This document shows positions 8,408 to 17,440 of a stretch of DNA of 64,000 nt, piece after piece. The position numbers and the translations under genes are program-made. Position 1 is the stretch's first letter; each line of letters opens with the position of its first letter. This stretch comes from Marinobacter daqiaonensis. GTDB taxonomy: Bacteria; Pseudomonadota; Gammaproteobacteria; Pseudomonadales; Oleiphilaceae. Location: assembly GCF_900115285.1 (NCBI RefSeq), contig NZ_FOYW01000002.1, positions 248,001 through 312,000 of the forward strand, in the 5' to 3' direction. The notes under the pieces are model-generated. The model was not told where the DNA came from, ran no database searches, and saw nothing but the letters and a program-made list of their open reading frames with translations.

Positions 8408-9220
8408 TCAGAGGTTTTTCAGGAAGTCGCGGATTCTGTCCCGCTGGTTGGTTTCGTCCTCGCTGGTGGCGAATACCAGGGTGTTATCCTTCCGGCGAAG
8501 TTCAAGCTTGTCGCTAAAGTGGCATTCGACAGCACTGATCGCCCCCAGATCCTCCCTGACGCCTTTATCCTCGGCGCACAGGTATTCCATTTCCGACGCC
8601 ACCTGTCCGCAGTAACCGGAGATGCTGAGAGCATTGAGCTGCTCGTCACTGAGGGTGGCCCACTCCACCCTGGTGGTTATCGGGCTGTTGCAGACCTGGC
8701 TTGCCGATTTGTCGATTTCCTGTAATACCTCCTCTTGCCGATGAGCGGCTTTCTTTCGATCGAATCGGGCCAGTTCAGCCTGCACACCTTTGCCTTTCTG
8801 TTGTTCGTACTCGGCGACCAGCTGCCTGAGGTCGACCTTTTCACCGGTCTTCTCGACCGGCATCAGGCCAATGGCACCGGTCAGGCCAGGCACGTGAGTG
8901 CTGTACTCGGCATTGGCCCAGTAGGAAGGGGCATACAGGATCAGCGAACGCACCTTGCCATCCACTTCAGCCCGGTAGGCGCGACCGTCGTTTTCGCGTT
9001 TTTCGATGTCTGTCAGAAAAACAACGCCGTCCGTCGGATGGTTCAACCCGGTGATCCTGACCAGGGCCTGGGTGCCGTCGCCGGTGGGCGCAATGATGGC
9101 CTCGACATCTTTCTCGCCCTTCAGGAGGAGGGGAGAGTCTGCAAGATCAATGGCTTGAGCTGACAGAGACAAAAGCGCAAGGGTCATCGAAAAAACGAGA
9201 GAAGAAACTATCCGGCTCAT
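8408..9220 (-). CDS. Secreted protein of unknown function
   Basis: A 270-residue protein starting with a clear signal peptide (MSRIVSSLVFSMTLALLSLSAQA). No family is recognised. Visible features are a charged coiled-coil-like stretch RFDRKKAAHRQEEVLQEID around residue 150 and a C-terminal third with four cysteines (in QVCNSP, SGYCGQ, EYLCAED, VECHF) that could form disulfides. The start at 9220 follows AAGGA. The frame from 9463 would put residues ahead of the signal peptide and is unlikely. It sits alone beside gdhA. Confidence 0.7.
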   Translation of the reverse strand: MSRIVSSLVFSMTLALLSLSAQAIDLADSPLLLKGEKDVEAIIAPTGDGTQALVRITGLNHPTDGVVFLTDIEKRENDGRAYRAEVDGKVRSLILYAPSYWANAEYSTHVPGLTGAIGLMPVEKTGEKVDLRQLVAEYEQQKGKGVQAELARFDRKKAAHRQEEVLQEIDKSASQVCNSPITTRVEWATLSDEQLNALSISGYCGQVASEMEYLCAEDKGVREDLGAISAVECHFSDKLELRRKDNTLVFATSEDETNQRDRIRDFLKNL

Positions 9221-9377
9221 GGATGTAAGTCCTTGTGTCCTGTTGAAATAGGGTCGGATTTTCAGGCCATTCCTTGGCATACACAAGACGATACTTAAAA
9301 ACGTCTCAATTTCTACTCGAATGCGAGAACGGCTTCTCGTTTTTGTTGAATAATCTGTGACCATTCGCCTCCGCGAC

Positions 9378-10712
9378 TTACTTGATGCCGTAGGACACCA
9401 TGGCATCCGCCAGCCTCCGGAAGCCATAGATGTTGGCTCCCTTGCTGTAGGGGTAGACGCCATTCTGCCGGTCGACGTTCTCGATGCAGCGCTTGTGGAT
9501 ATCCACCATGATCTCGCCCAGGAGACTATCCACCGTATTCAGGCTCCAGGACTGCAGGGCGGCATTCTGGGACCGCTCGAGCCCCGAGACAGCGACCCCG
9601 CCAGCATTGGCGGCCTTGCCGGGACCATAGGGGATGTTGTCCCGCAGGAGGCGCTCCCTGGCGTCACGGGTCAGGGGCATGTTGGCTCCCTCGCACAGGG
9701 CCACCAGGCCGTTCTCAAGCATGTGCTTCATGGCCTTGTCGTCGATTTCGTTCTCCGTGGCGCAGGGCAGGGCAATCGTGCCCTTGACCAGGGTCCACGG
9801 CTGGCGGCTCTGATGGAAGGTACCGTGTTCGGCGTCCCTGAGTTCGCCATGGTCCTCCAGTTTGAGGCGATAAAGAGAATCCCACTCCTCTTCGGTCAGG
9901 CCATCCCTGAATACCAGCGTGCCTCCCGAGTCCGAGAGGGTAATGACACTCGCTCCTTCAGCGATGCATTTTTTAGCCGCGTACAGGGCCACCGTCCCCG
10001 CGCCGGAAATCATGACGCGCTTGCCCTCAAGTTCATGGTCGTGGGCTTCCAGCATGTCCTTGAGGAAATAGACCACCCCGAACCCGGTTGCCTCGGTGCG
10101 GCCGCAGCTTCCCCCGAAATTGGGCGACTTGCCGGTCAGTACGCCCTCCCAGCGATGGGTGAGCTTGAGGTAGTGGCCGTACAGGTAGCCAATCTCCCGG
10201 CTTCCCACATGAATGTCGCCGGCGGGCACATCCACCTGGGGTTCGATGTGATGAAAAAGCTCCTGCATGTAGGCCTGGCAGAACCGCATGATTTCCCGCT
10301 CGCTCCTGCCCTTGGGGTCGAAGTCGGCCCCGCCCTTGCCGCCGCCCATGGGCAGGCCGGTCAGTGCGTTCTTGAAGCACTGCTCGAAACCCAGAAACTT
10401 GAGCACGCTTTCGTTCACGGAGGGGTGGAAGCGGATGCCGCCCTTGTAGGCGCCCAGGACATTGTTGAACTGTACCCGCCAGCCCCGGTTGACCTGCACC
10501 CGGCCCTTGTCGTCCTCCCAGCAGACCCGGAAGCGAATGATCCGGTCCGGCTCCATCATCCGCTCGGCGATATTCCAGTCGCGGTAGTGGCGGTGTTTAC
10601 GGTACAGGCTGGCGATGTCGTCGTAGACTTCCCTGACCGCCTGGTGGAATTCATCGGAATTGGGGTGGTGTCGCTTGAGATAGTCCCGGGTCTGCTCCTG
10701 AAATGCTGTCAT
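9378..10712 (-). CDS. gdhA: NADP-specific glutamate dehydrogenase
   Basis: A 444-residue enzyme with the hexameric GDH pattern: substrate lysine in PMGGGKGGADFDPKG, PAGDIHVG, GEAT-like region around RTEATGFGVVYF, and the nucleotide-binding GAGTVALYAAKK. The length matches E. coli GdhA (447). It reversibly aminates 2-oxoglutarate with ammonia and NADPH in the cytoplasm, linking to the nitrogen-control locus at 22.4 kb. The chosen ATG at 10712 follows AGGA at 7 bases; the codon two positions earlier is TTG. Confidence 0.95.
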   Translation of the reverse strand: MTAFQEQTRDYLKRHHPNSDEFHQAVREVYDDIASLYRKHRHYRDWNIAERMMEPDRIIRFRVCWEDDKGRVQVNRGWRVQFNNVLGAYKGGIRFHPSVNESVLKFLGFEQCFKNALTGLPMGGGKGGADFDPKGRSEREIMRFCQAYMQELFHHIEPQVDVPAGDIHVGSREIGYLYGHYLKLTHRWEGVLTGKSPNFGGSCGRTEATGFGVVYFLKDMLEAHDHELEGKRVMISGAGTVALYAAKKCIAEGASVITLSDSGGTLVFRDGLTEEEWDSLYRLKLEDHGELRDAEHGTFHQSRQPWTLVKGTIALPCATENEIDDKAMKHMLENGLVALCEGANMPLTRDARERLLRDNIPYGPGKAANAGGVAVSGLERSQNAALQSWSLNTVDSLLGEIMVDIHKRCIENVDRQNGVYPYSKGANIYGFRRLADAMVSYGIK

Positions 10713-10814
10713 GGGCAATCCTACGTCTGTTCTGGAATGAATGACCTTCTCCGCCTATCGGTTACCCCAACTATATACGAGACTAGCAAACTCAACGATC
10801 AGGCGAGGCTTAGG

Positions 10815-12809
10815 TCAGTGCTTTCGCAGTCCCCACATGAAGTAGGCGCCCCCCAGCAGCGCGGATACCAGCCCGGCCGGAATCTCCTGGGGGAAAAGGA
10901 TCTGACGGCCCAGCCAGTCCGCGGTCACCATCAGGATGGCGCCGATCAGCGCGGCACCGAGCAGGTGTGGCAGCGCCCGTGCCAGGCCCAGCATACGGGC
11001 GAGATGGGGCGCCAGCAGACCGGCGAAACTCAGTGGCCCCACAATGAGCGTGGCGAAGGCTGTGAGCACCGCCACCAGTGCCAGTAGCAGCAACCGGACA
11101 CGGTTCACCCTTACGCCCAGGCCGGCGGCGGTGTCGGTGCCCAGGGGCAGCAGGTCCAGCCAGCGGACAACCAGGGGAGTCATGGCCAGGCAGGCCAGGG
11201 CGAAGGCCATGGTGGCCAGTCCGTTGGTCATATCCACGTAGTAGGTGGAGCCTGACATCCAGGCAACCAGCTGCTGGATTCTCGGGTCCCCGTTTGCCAG
11301 AAAAATGCTTCGAAGGGGGTCGAACAGGGCGGCGATGGCGATCCCGGTCAGCAGCAGGCGTTCAGCCTGGAAGCCGCTGCGCCTGTTCAGCAGGACCAGC
11401 ACACCCAGTGTGGTAAAGGCGCTGCCAGCGCCGGCTGCCACCAGAATCGGCATGGTGACGGCCGGCACCAGGACGATGGTGATGATCAGGCCAATGGCGG
11501 TACCGGCACTGATACCCAGCACCTCGGGACTGGCCATGGGGTTACCGGTAATGCGCTGGATCGTGGCACCGGCGAGGGCCAGAAGGATGCCAGCTCCCCC
11601 TGCGGCGAGAATCCGGGGGAGTCGCCACTGCAGGATCGCGTCCCAGTGCCCGGTCACGTCGATGGTCCAGCTCTGGGGCGACTGGCTCACCAGCAGGGCA
11701 ACGCCAAAGGCCACCAGCAGAAGCATCAGCATGCGGGGGACCAGCCGGGCCGCCGATACCCGCGATGCACCGGGTAGACCTGCGGGCATGCCTCTGCCTG
11801 TGCCGGCCATGGCAAGGCGGGGGATCATCCAGAGCAGCAGGGGTGCGCCCAGCAAACCGGTCATGGCCCCGGTCGGGATCAGTGAGGGCAGCCGGTCGGA
11901 ATACTGCAGCAGAAGCAGGTCGGTGGTGAGCAGCAACAGGCCACCGAAGAGCGGCGCCCACACCAGTTTCCGGATCAGGGTCCGGGCCCCCATGAGTCGG
12001 ACGATGGCAGGCGCTGCCAGCCCCACGAAGGCGACGATGCCCACCAGGCTGACTGCGGTAGCGGTGATGAATACAGCCAGCCCCAGCCCCAGTAGCCGCA
12101 GCTGACGGACCGACGCACCCAGGCTACGGGCATTCGCCTCGTCCAGCTCCAGCAGCCGAAGCGGTCGTGCCAGCAGGGCCGTCAGCAGGATGGCACCGGC
12201 GAGCCGCGGCAGGAGGTGAAGCACATTGTCCCAGTTATTCTGGGCCAGTGAGCCGGCCGCCCATACCAGCAGGCCCCGGAATTCCTCCTGGTTGAACAGG
12301 ATCAGGACGGTGCTGAGGGCGCCGAAGTACAGGTTGACCACCAGCCCGGCCAGCACCACCGCCACCGGAGCCAGCCCGCGGCGCCAGGACAGCGACATGA
12401 CGAGGAGAAGAGCGGCGGCGCCGCCGGCCACGGCAACCCACTCGCTCCCGAAGACCAGCAGGCCAGGGGCGTAGAGAGTGGCGGCCAGCAGACCCAGCTG
12501 AGCGCCACTGGCCACCCCCAGTGTGGTGGGCGAGGCAATGGGATTTCGCAATACCTGCTGCATCAGAACCCCCGCCAGTCCCAGGGCGGCCCCCACCATA
12601 ACGGCCATGGTCATTCTGGGGAGCAGGCTGTACTGGACCACGGCCATCGCCATGGGGTCCGTGTCAGGAAACGTCAGCCGTGGAATCCATGCCAGTGGAT
12701 CGAGGTGCGACAGGGCCTGCTGGATCAGGCTGTACCCAAGTCCGGCACAGGCAAGTGCCAGCAACAGGCAGAGCTGGCCGGGGGATAGGCGAGGGCGGGC
12801 AGGAGTCAT
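10815..12809 (-). CDS. fhuB: Fe3+-siderophore ABC permease, double-length FhuB type
   Basis: A 664-residue protein made of two tandem FecCD permease domains. Each half shows the family pattern, with RMTMAVMVGAALGLAGVLMQ in the first and RLPRILAAGGAGILLALAGA in the second, then GPLSFAGLLAPHLARMLG near the end. This is the FhuB arrangement, where one chain forms both permease halves. The start at 12809 comes 8 bases after the upstream gene's stop, an operon with the binding protein. The likely partner ATPase is the gene at 2967-3752, far away. It imports hydroxamate-type or related ferric siderophores across the inner membrane. Confidence 0.92.
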   Translation of the reverse strand: MTPARPRLSPGQLCLLLALACAGLGYSLIQQALSHLDPLAWIPRLTFPDTDPMAMAVVQYSLLPRMTMAVMVGAALGLAGVLMQQVLRNPIASPTTLGVASGAQLGLLAATLYAPGLLVFGSEWVAVAGGAAALLLVMSLSWRRGLAPVAVVLAGLVVNLYFGALSTVLILFNQEEFRGLLVWAAGSLAQNNWDNVLHLLPRLAGAILLTALLARPLRLLELDEANARSLGASVRQLRLLGLGLAVFITATAVSLVGIVAFVGLAAPAIVRLMGARTLIRKLVWAPLFGGLLLLTTDLLLLQYSDRLPSLIPTGAMTGLLGAPLLLWMIPRLAMAGTGRGMPAGLPGASRVSAARLVPRMLMLLLVAFGVALLVSQSPQSWTIDVTGHWDAILQWRLPRILAAGGAGILLALAGATIQRITGNPMASPEVLGISAGTAIGLIITIVLVPAVTMPILVAAGAGSAFTTLGVLVLLNRRSGFQAERLLLTGIAIAALFDPLRSIFLANGDPRIQQLVAWMSGSTYYVDMTNGLATMAFALACLAMTPLVVRWLDLLPLGTDTAAGLGVRVNRVRLLLLALVAVLTAFATLIVGPLSFAGLLAPHLARMLGLARALPHLLGAALIGAILMVTADWLGRQILFPQEIPAGLVSALLGGAYFMWGLRKH

Positions 12810-12816
12810 GACGCGT

Positions 12817-13719
12817 TCAGATCCCTTTCGACGGGGGACGGGTGGTGAGGGCTTGGCCGAGCTCCTCGGCAAAGCGGGCCGCCGAAGGAAGGCCCCCGAA
12901 GCTCCATACCGCTGGCAGATGAAACAGTCGTTGCTGGCGCACTGGCGGCAACAGCTGCCAGAGACGGTTTTGCTCGAGTTCTTCGCGCACTCCCATGGGC
13001 ATTGGTTCCACGACCACCAGGTGGCCTGGGGTGGCCAGCTTTTCGATGCCAACCGTGGCGAACCCCCACAGGTTGGTGCTGCCCTGCCAGGCATTTTCAA
13101 TGCCGAGGCGCTCCATAACCATGTTGTAGAGGCTGCCCTCTCCGAACACCCGCACATGCCGGTTATCGATGAACTGGATGACAAGAAGTGGCGGCAAATC
13201 AGCGTCGAGGGCGTCGCCGACCCGGTCGATCCGCCGGCGGTGCTGCTCGATGACATCGTCCGCCCCCGACTGGCGGCCGGTGATTTCCGCCACCTGGCGG
13301 GTTGTGGTCACCAGGTTCTGCCAAAGGTCGCCTCCGGAGGTGTAGGTGGCCAGGGTGGTGACCGGGGCAATATGGGAGAGGGTGGGTTCAATGGCCCGGT
13401 AGAGCGGGGACAGAAGGGTATGGTCGAGATCCAGCGAAGCCATCAGCTCACGATTGGGCTGGGCCCGAAGTCCAAGGTCGACTACCTCCTCCGGGAGCCG
13501 GGGTTCTTCAACCCAGGCCTGGTAATCGGCGATCTGGGCCACGCCGACGGGCACCACGCCCAGGGACAGCATGGTTTCCGCCAGAGTCCAGTCCACCGTG
13601 GCAATACGGGGGGCAGGGGCATCCTCCGGGGTGGCGGCCAGTGCGGGCCAACCGGCCAGCAGTCCCAGCAGGAAAAGGCAGGCAAAGGCGGCCCTTGCCA
13701 TCCGCGGAAGGCCCGTCAT
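12817..13719 (-). CDS. fhuD: Siderophore-binding periplasmic protein (FhuD family)
   Basis: A protein of about 300 residues with a signal peptide (MARAAFACLFLLGLLAGWPALA) and a class III binding-protein fold: RIATVDWTLAETMLSLGVVP near the N-terminus, and LGLRAQPNRELMASLDLD. FhuD delivers ferric hydroxamates to FhuB. The start is uncertain: ATGs at 13782, 13719 and 13701 are in frame and none has a strong ribosome site; 13719 gives a signal peptide of normal length. It is first in the fhuDB operon. A candidate Fur box and a TATAAT -10 lie upstream at 13879-13904. Confidence 0.85.
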   Translation of the reverse strand: MTGLPRMARAAFACLFLLGLLAGWPALAATPEDAPAPRIATVDWTLAETMLSLGVVPVGVAQIADYQAWVEEPRLPEEVVDLGLRAQPNRELMASLDLDHTLLSPLYRAIEPTLSHIAPVTTLATYTSGGDLWQNLVTTTRQVAEITGRQSGADDVIEQHRRRIDRVGDALDADLPPLLVIQFIDNRHVRVFGEGSLYNMVMERLGIENAWQGSTNLWGFATVGIEKLATPGHLVVVEPMPMGVREELEQNRLWQLLPPVRQQRLFHLPAVWSFGGLPSAARFAEELGQALTTRPPSKGI

Positions 13720-13878
13720 GCAGAACGGAACAATCGACGGGGCAGGCAGGCGTATCGCTGATCTTGTCGGGGCTGAAGGCATAACAGAGAAGACCGGGTA
13801 TCAGGAACTGCGCTGGCAGGGTCGGAAGGGTCCGTTACCGGCCGGCTCCGATTGCATCCTACGCAAAAGTACGAGAAA

Positions 13879-13904
13879 ATCAATAAGATTCATTCTCATT
13901 ATAG
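13879..13904. promoter_or_regulatory. Candidate Fur box with minus-strand -10 element
   Basis: On the minus strand the region reads TATAATGAGAATGAATCTTA, matching the Fur consensus at 13 of 19 positions, and its start is a perfect TATAAT -10 for fhuDB (13898-13903). It sits between fhuD (-) and the exporter (+), so one Fur dimer array could silence both under iron-replete conditions. Confidence 0.6.
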
Positions 13905-13943
13905 GGTTTTTATCCGCCCCCAGTCACCCTCTCTGGAGCCCCG

Positions 13944-15605
13944 ATGGAATTACTGGCCATCGTCTTTCGCCAATACCGCACACCTTTCCTGATTGTCCTG
14001 CTGCTGAGCCTGGCCAGCGCCGCTCTGGGAATCGGCGTGATCGCCTATATCAACGAGCAGCTGATCGAGTCCTTCGCGGACCCCTGGCAGGTGCTGCCAC
14101 GCTTCCTTGGGCTGGTTGTGCTGTTGCTGGTGGTGACCCTTGCATCTCAGCTGTCCCTCACCATTCTGGGGCATCATTTCGTTTACCAGCTCCGTGGACG
14201 CCTGATAAAGCAGATTCTGGATACCGACACCGAAACCCTGGAGCGTATCGGCAGCGCCGGGTTGCTGGCCAGCCTCTCCGCTGACATACGGAACGTGACC
14301 ATTGCGTTTGTGCGCCTGCCGGAACTGGTGCAGGGTGTGATCATCACCATCGGCGCGGTTCTCTATCTGGGCTGGCTGTCCCCGGGGATGCTGGCGGTCA
14401 CGGCTCTGTGGGTCACCATCACCATGCTGGTGGGGTGGTATCTGGTGCAGAACGTCTACCGTCATCTGGCGCGGGTGCGTGACACCGAAGATGCCCTGTA
14501 CCGCAACTACGAGGCCTTCATTGATGGCCGTAAGGAACTCGCGCTGAACCGGGATCGTGCCCGCCACCTGTTCAAGGAGGATTATGAGCGCCACGCCGGG
14601 GCTTACCGGCACCATATCGTCCGCTCGGACACCTTCCACCTGTCCGCGGTAAACTGGTCCAATATCATGATGCTGGGTGCCATTGGCGTCGCGTTTTTTC
14701 TCGCCAACGGCCTGGGCTGGGCCAATACCAATGTTGCGGCCACCTATTCGCTGACCCTGCTGTTCCTGCGAACGCCTCTGATCCAGGCGGTCGGGGCGCT
14801 GCCAACACTGTTGAACGCCCAGGTGGCGTTCCGCAAGCTGGCGTCCCTCAGGCTTGCCGGATACCGGCCCGGGTTCACCGGTGAACGTCCGTCCGGCGCC
14901 TGGCAGACCATCGAGTTCCGGGGAGTCACCTACCAGTACCAGGATGGCGAGGAGGAAGGATTTGCAGTGGGTCCGATAGATCTGACTCTGCACCGTGGCG
15001 AGCTGGTGTTTCTCATTGGTGGCAATGGCAGCGGTAAATCGACCCTGGCCCGACTGCTGACCGGCCTGTACCGGCCTCGGGCAGGACAGATACTGGTGGA
15101 TGGTGAACCTCTGGTTACCGATCTGGACTGGGAGCAGTACCGGCAGCGGTTTGCTGCCGTATTTACCGACTTCCATCTTTTCGATCAGCTACTGGGGCCT
15201 CAGGGCGATCTGCCGGAAGCGGCGGTAACCAGTGCCTGGCTGGATCTGTTGCAGATGCGTGGAAAACTGGAGTTCGCGGGAAACCGCGTCACCAACCCCC
15301 AGCTCTCCCAGGGCCAGCGCAAGCGTCTGGCACTGTTGCTGGCGGTGGCGGAGCAGCGAGACTTCCTGCTTCTGGACGAGTGGGCCGCGGATCAGGATCC
15401 CCAGTTCCGGCGCACGTTCTACCGTGAACTCCTGACCCGGCTCCATGACCGGGGTATGACCGTGTTCGCCATCAGTCACGATGATCACTATTTCGAACGG
15501 GCGGACCGTCTCCTGGAAATGAAAGGCGGAAAGCTGAGGGAGCTGCAGGGTGAGCAACGGGAGCTGGCATCACGTGATGCGGTTGCGCAGGTGAGTCATA
15601 CCTGA
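13944..15605 (+). CDS. Cyclic-peptide/siderophore exporter ABC protein (PvdE/SyrD family)
   Basis: A 553-residue fused exporter. Six membrane helices lie in the first 290 residues; the ATPase has Walker [15 protein letters not shown] and the family-typical degenerate signature [20 protein letters not shown], followed by [12 protein letters not shown]. This replaced-signature form belongs to the SyrD/PvdE group, which export non-ribosomal peptides or siderophore precursors to the periplasm. No peptide synthetase is in the window. It is divergent from fhuDB across a candidate Fur box, so siderophore traffic is the best guess. No strong Shine-Dalgarno precedes the ATG (GGAG lies 5-8 bases away). 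Confidence 0.88.
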   Translation: MELLAIVFRQYRTPFLIVLLLSLASAALGIGVIAYINEQLIESFADPWQVLPRFLGLVVLLLVVTLASQLSLTILGHHFVYQLRGRLIKQILDTDTETLERIGSAGLLASLSADIRNVTIAFVRLPELVQGVIITIGAVLYLGWLSPGMLAVTALWVTITMLVGWYLVQNVYRHLARVRDTEDALYRNYEAFIDGRKELALNRDRARHLFKEDYERHAGAYRHHIVRSDTFHLSAVNWSNIMMLGAIGVAFFLANGLGWANTNVAATYSLTLLFLRTPLIQAVGALPTLLNAQVAFRKLASLRLAGYRPGFTGERPSGAWQTIEFRGVTYQYQDGEEEGFAVGPIDLTLHRGELVFLIGGNGSGKSTLARLLTGLYRPRAGQILVDGEPLVTDLDWEQYRQRFAAVFTDFHLFDQLLGPQGDLPEAAVTSAWLDLLQMRGKLEFAGNRVTNPQLSQGQRKRLALLLAVAEQRDFLLLDEWAADQDPQFRRTFYRELLTRLHDRGMTVFAISHDDHYFERADRLLEMKGGKLRELQGEQRELASRDAVAQVSHT

Positions 15606-15698
15606 GCGGCATTTGTGCCCATGAGGGAAGCTTGCTAGCCTGCGAGAGTACCATAAATCGGGACTGGCCCATGATGATCGCCCGGGGAAGACGAACCT

Positions 15699-15878
15699 AT
15701 GACCACCCTTTTTATTATTCTGGCCCTGTTATTTCTGGCCCTGCTGGTGATTGTGCCATTGTTGGAGAAGCACGCCGACAAGGGTGATGCCATTGATGAC
15801 CGGCGCCTGTCGCGCTGGATCCTGCCCCTGATCGCGCTGATGCTGGTGCTGGCCCTCATTCGCCATTACGTGGCCTGA
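15699..15878 (+). CDS. 59-residue membrane protein with two hydrophobic helices
   Basis: A short frame starting MTTLFIILALLFLALLVIVP, then a charged loop KHADKGDAIDDRRLSR and a second helix WILPLIALMLVLALI. The Shine-Dalgarno is GGGGAAG about 10 bases upstream. It ends just before a bidirectional terminator, which supports it being a transcribed gene. I do not recognise a family. Confidence 0.6.
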   Translation: MTTLFIILALLFLALLVIVPLLEKHADKGDAIDDRRLSRWILPLIALMLVLALIRHYVA

Positions 15879-15890
15879 TCGCAAGACAAT

Positions 15891-15918
15891 AAAAAAGGCA
15901 GCCGAGGCTGCCTTTTTT
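15891..15918. terminator. Bidirectional intrinsic terminator
   Basis: AAAAAAGGCAGCC pairs with GGCTGCCTTTTTT around a GA-G loop. With A-runs and T-runs on both sides it can stop the plus-strand membrane gene and the minus-strand cold-shock gene that meet here. Confidence 0.9.
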
Positions 15919-15937
15919 CGAGCTGTTGGTCTGTTAT

Positions 15938-16144
15938 TTACAGAGCAACAACGTTTTCCGCCTGGGGACCTTTCTGGCCCTGGGTCACGGAGAATTCTAC
16001 CTGCTGGCCTTCAGCCAGGGTCTTGAACCCACCGCCTTGAATGGCGCTGTAGTGAACGAATACGTCGGGGCCGCTTTCGCGAGTAATGAAGCCGAAGCCT
16101 TTGGATTCGTTGAAGAACTTAACGGTACCGGTAACAGTAGACAT
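15938..16144 (-). CDS. CspA-family cold shock protein
   Basis: A 68-residue single cold-shock domain. RNP1 is seen as [11 protein letters not shown] and RNP2 as DVFVHYSAI; the end is [10 protein letters not shown] as in CspA/CspD-type proteins. It binds single-stranded RNA or DNA and can act as an RNA chaperone. The ATG at 16144 follows AGGA. The 250 bp upstream contains no gene and could hold the long structured 5' leader often seen in cold-shock genes; a promoter was not pinned down. Confidence 0.95.
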   Translation of the reverse strand: MSTVTGTVKFFNESKGFGFITRESGPDVFVHYSAIQGGGFKTLAEGQQVEFSVTQGQKGPQAENVVAL

Positions 16145-16398
16145 GCTTTGAATATCCTGAAATCAATCATCTGTAATGTGCCGCCAGACATCGTCGCGAT
16201 GCGGGGTCGGCGTTGTGCGGAAACAAGAAACGTGCGTGATCAAAAACAGGACGTGCACTACTGAATACGACAGGGATACGTCTTATTGATGAACTGCTTT
16301 GCTAAATCTTTCCTACGAAGACCACGGTACCTCGGTTGAAATGGAAAAGCTACTGTTTTTATGGCGATGGGTACATTTACGCATGACCCGCTGGGACC

Positions 16399-17367
16399 TC
16401 AGCTTCGATCGCACTCGAGGTTGTGGTCCTTGTTTAGGCGATAGTGGTCAAGATCCCGGGCCAGGAACAGGGTGCCGTGATAGACCTCCCGGGCCTCGTC
16501 GGCAATGTCGCTGATCACCGGACCTGAGGGGGCCCGGGCGGGGTAACGGGCGCTGAAATGGGTCAGAACCAGGTTTGGCAGTCCCGCCGCCTGGGCAAAC
16601 CGGGCCACCTGTTTCGCGGAACTATGCTGGGGCCAGGGGCCGACCCGATCCGCCACATCCTGGGTGTAGGTGGCTTCGTGAATCAGGGCGTCCGCCTGAT
16701 GGCAGGTCTCCGCCAGCAACTCAGGGGTGTCGTTATCACCGGCCACCACCAGGCGGCGGGGGCGCCGGTCGATGGTGGTGTAGTCCTCGCTTCGCAGCAC
16801 GGTGCCATTTTCCCGCACCACATCCTCGCCTTTCTGCAGGCGGCCCCAGTCCGGTCCCGCTCCGACACCGTCCGCCTCCAGCCGGTCGGTCAGCAAGCGG
16901 CGCTCGAGGTCTCTTTCGGTGAACGTGTATGCCTGGCAGGGAACACGGTGGGACAGAGCTGTACCGGTCACGTCCATGGCCCGGTCCTGCCAGTGAAAGT
17001 CCTCCGTTTCAGAGTCAATAAAACGCAGTTCGAAGCTCAGGGTCGAGTCGCTGTTGGCCAGGCTGGTATCGATAAAGGTTTTCAGCTGGGGCGGGCCGAT
17101 AATGGGCAACGGGTCGGTCCGGCCGTTCATGGAGGCGCTAGTGAGCAGCCCCGGAAGGCCGAAGGTGTGGTCGCCGTGGACGTGGGTGATAAAGATGGCC
17201 TGCAACCGGGCAAGGGAATAGCGGGTGTGCAAAAGCCTGTGCTGAGTGCCCTCGCCGCAGTCCACCAGGTACCAGTGCCGGCCGGAGCCGTGGCGCAGTG
17301 CGAGACCGGTCACATTACGGGCCCTGGTCGGGGTTCCGGCCGACGTACCCAGAAAAGTGAATTCCAC
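16399..17367 (-). CDS. rnz: Ribonuclease Z (tRNA 3' endonuclease)
   Basis: A 322-residue metallo-beta-lactamase fold protein. It begins MEFTFLGTSAGTPTRARNV, the RNase Z N-terminus, and has the zinc motif THVHGDHTFGLPGLL near residue 64 and HEATY near residue 233. The length agrees with ElaC-type short RNase Z (about 305-320). It cuts tRNA precursors 3' of the discriminator. The start is GTG at 17367, 5 bases after GGAGG, with no better ATG in frame. Confidence 0.9.
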   Translation of the reverse strand: MEFTFLGTSAGTPTRARNVTGLALRHGSGRHWYLVDCGEGTQHRLLHTRYSLARLQAIFITHVHGDHTFGLPGLLTSASMNGRTDPLPIIGPPQLKTFIDTSLANSDSTLSFELRFIDSETEDFHWQDRAMDVTGTALSHRVPCQAYTFTERDLERRLLTDRLEADGVGAGPDWGRLQKGEDVVRENGTVLRSEDYTTIDRRPRRLVVAGDNDTPELLAETCHQADALIHEATYTQDVADRVGPWPQHSSAKQVARFAQAAGLPNLVLTHFSARYPARAPSGPVISDIADEAREVYHGTLFLARDLDHYRLNKDHNLECDRS

Positions 17368-17440
17368 CTGGCCTCCTTAACGTATCCATAGCCTATGCTG
17401 TCGCAGTGAGAGTATCAGAATACATCAGCGAGAGGTCCTC

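Noticed and set aside
9357..11087. 576-codon frame opposite gdhA and into fhuB
   Set aside because: Antisense shadow without Shine-Dalgarno or recognisable domains.
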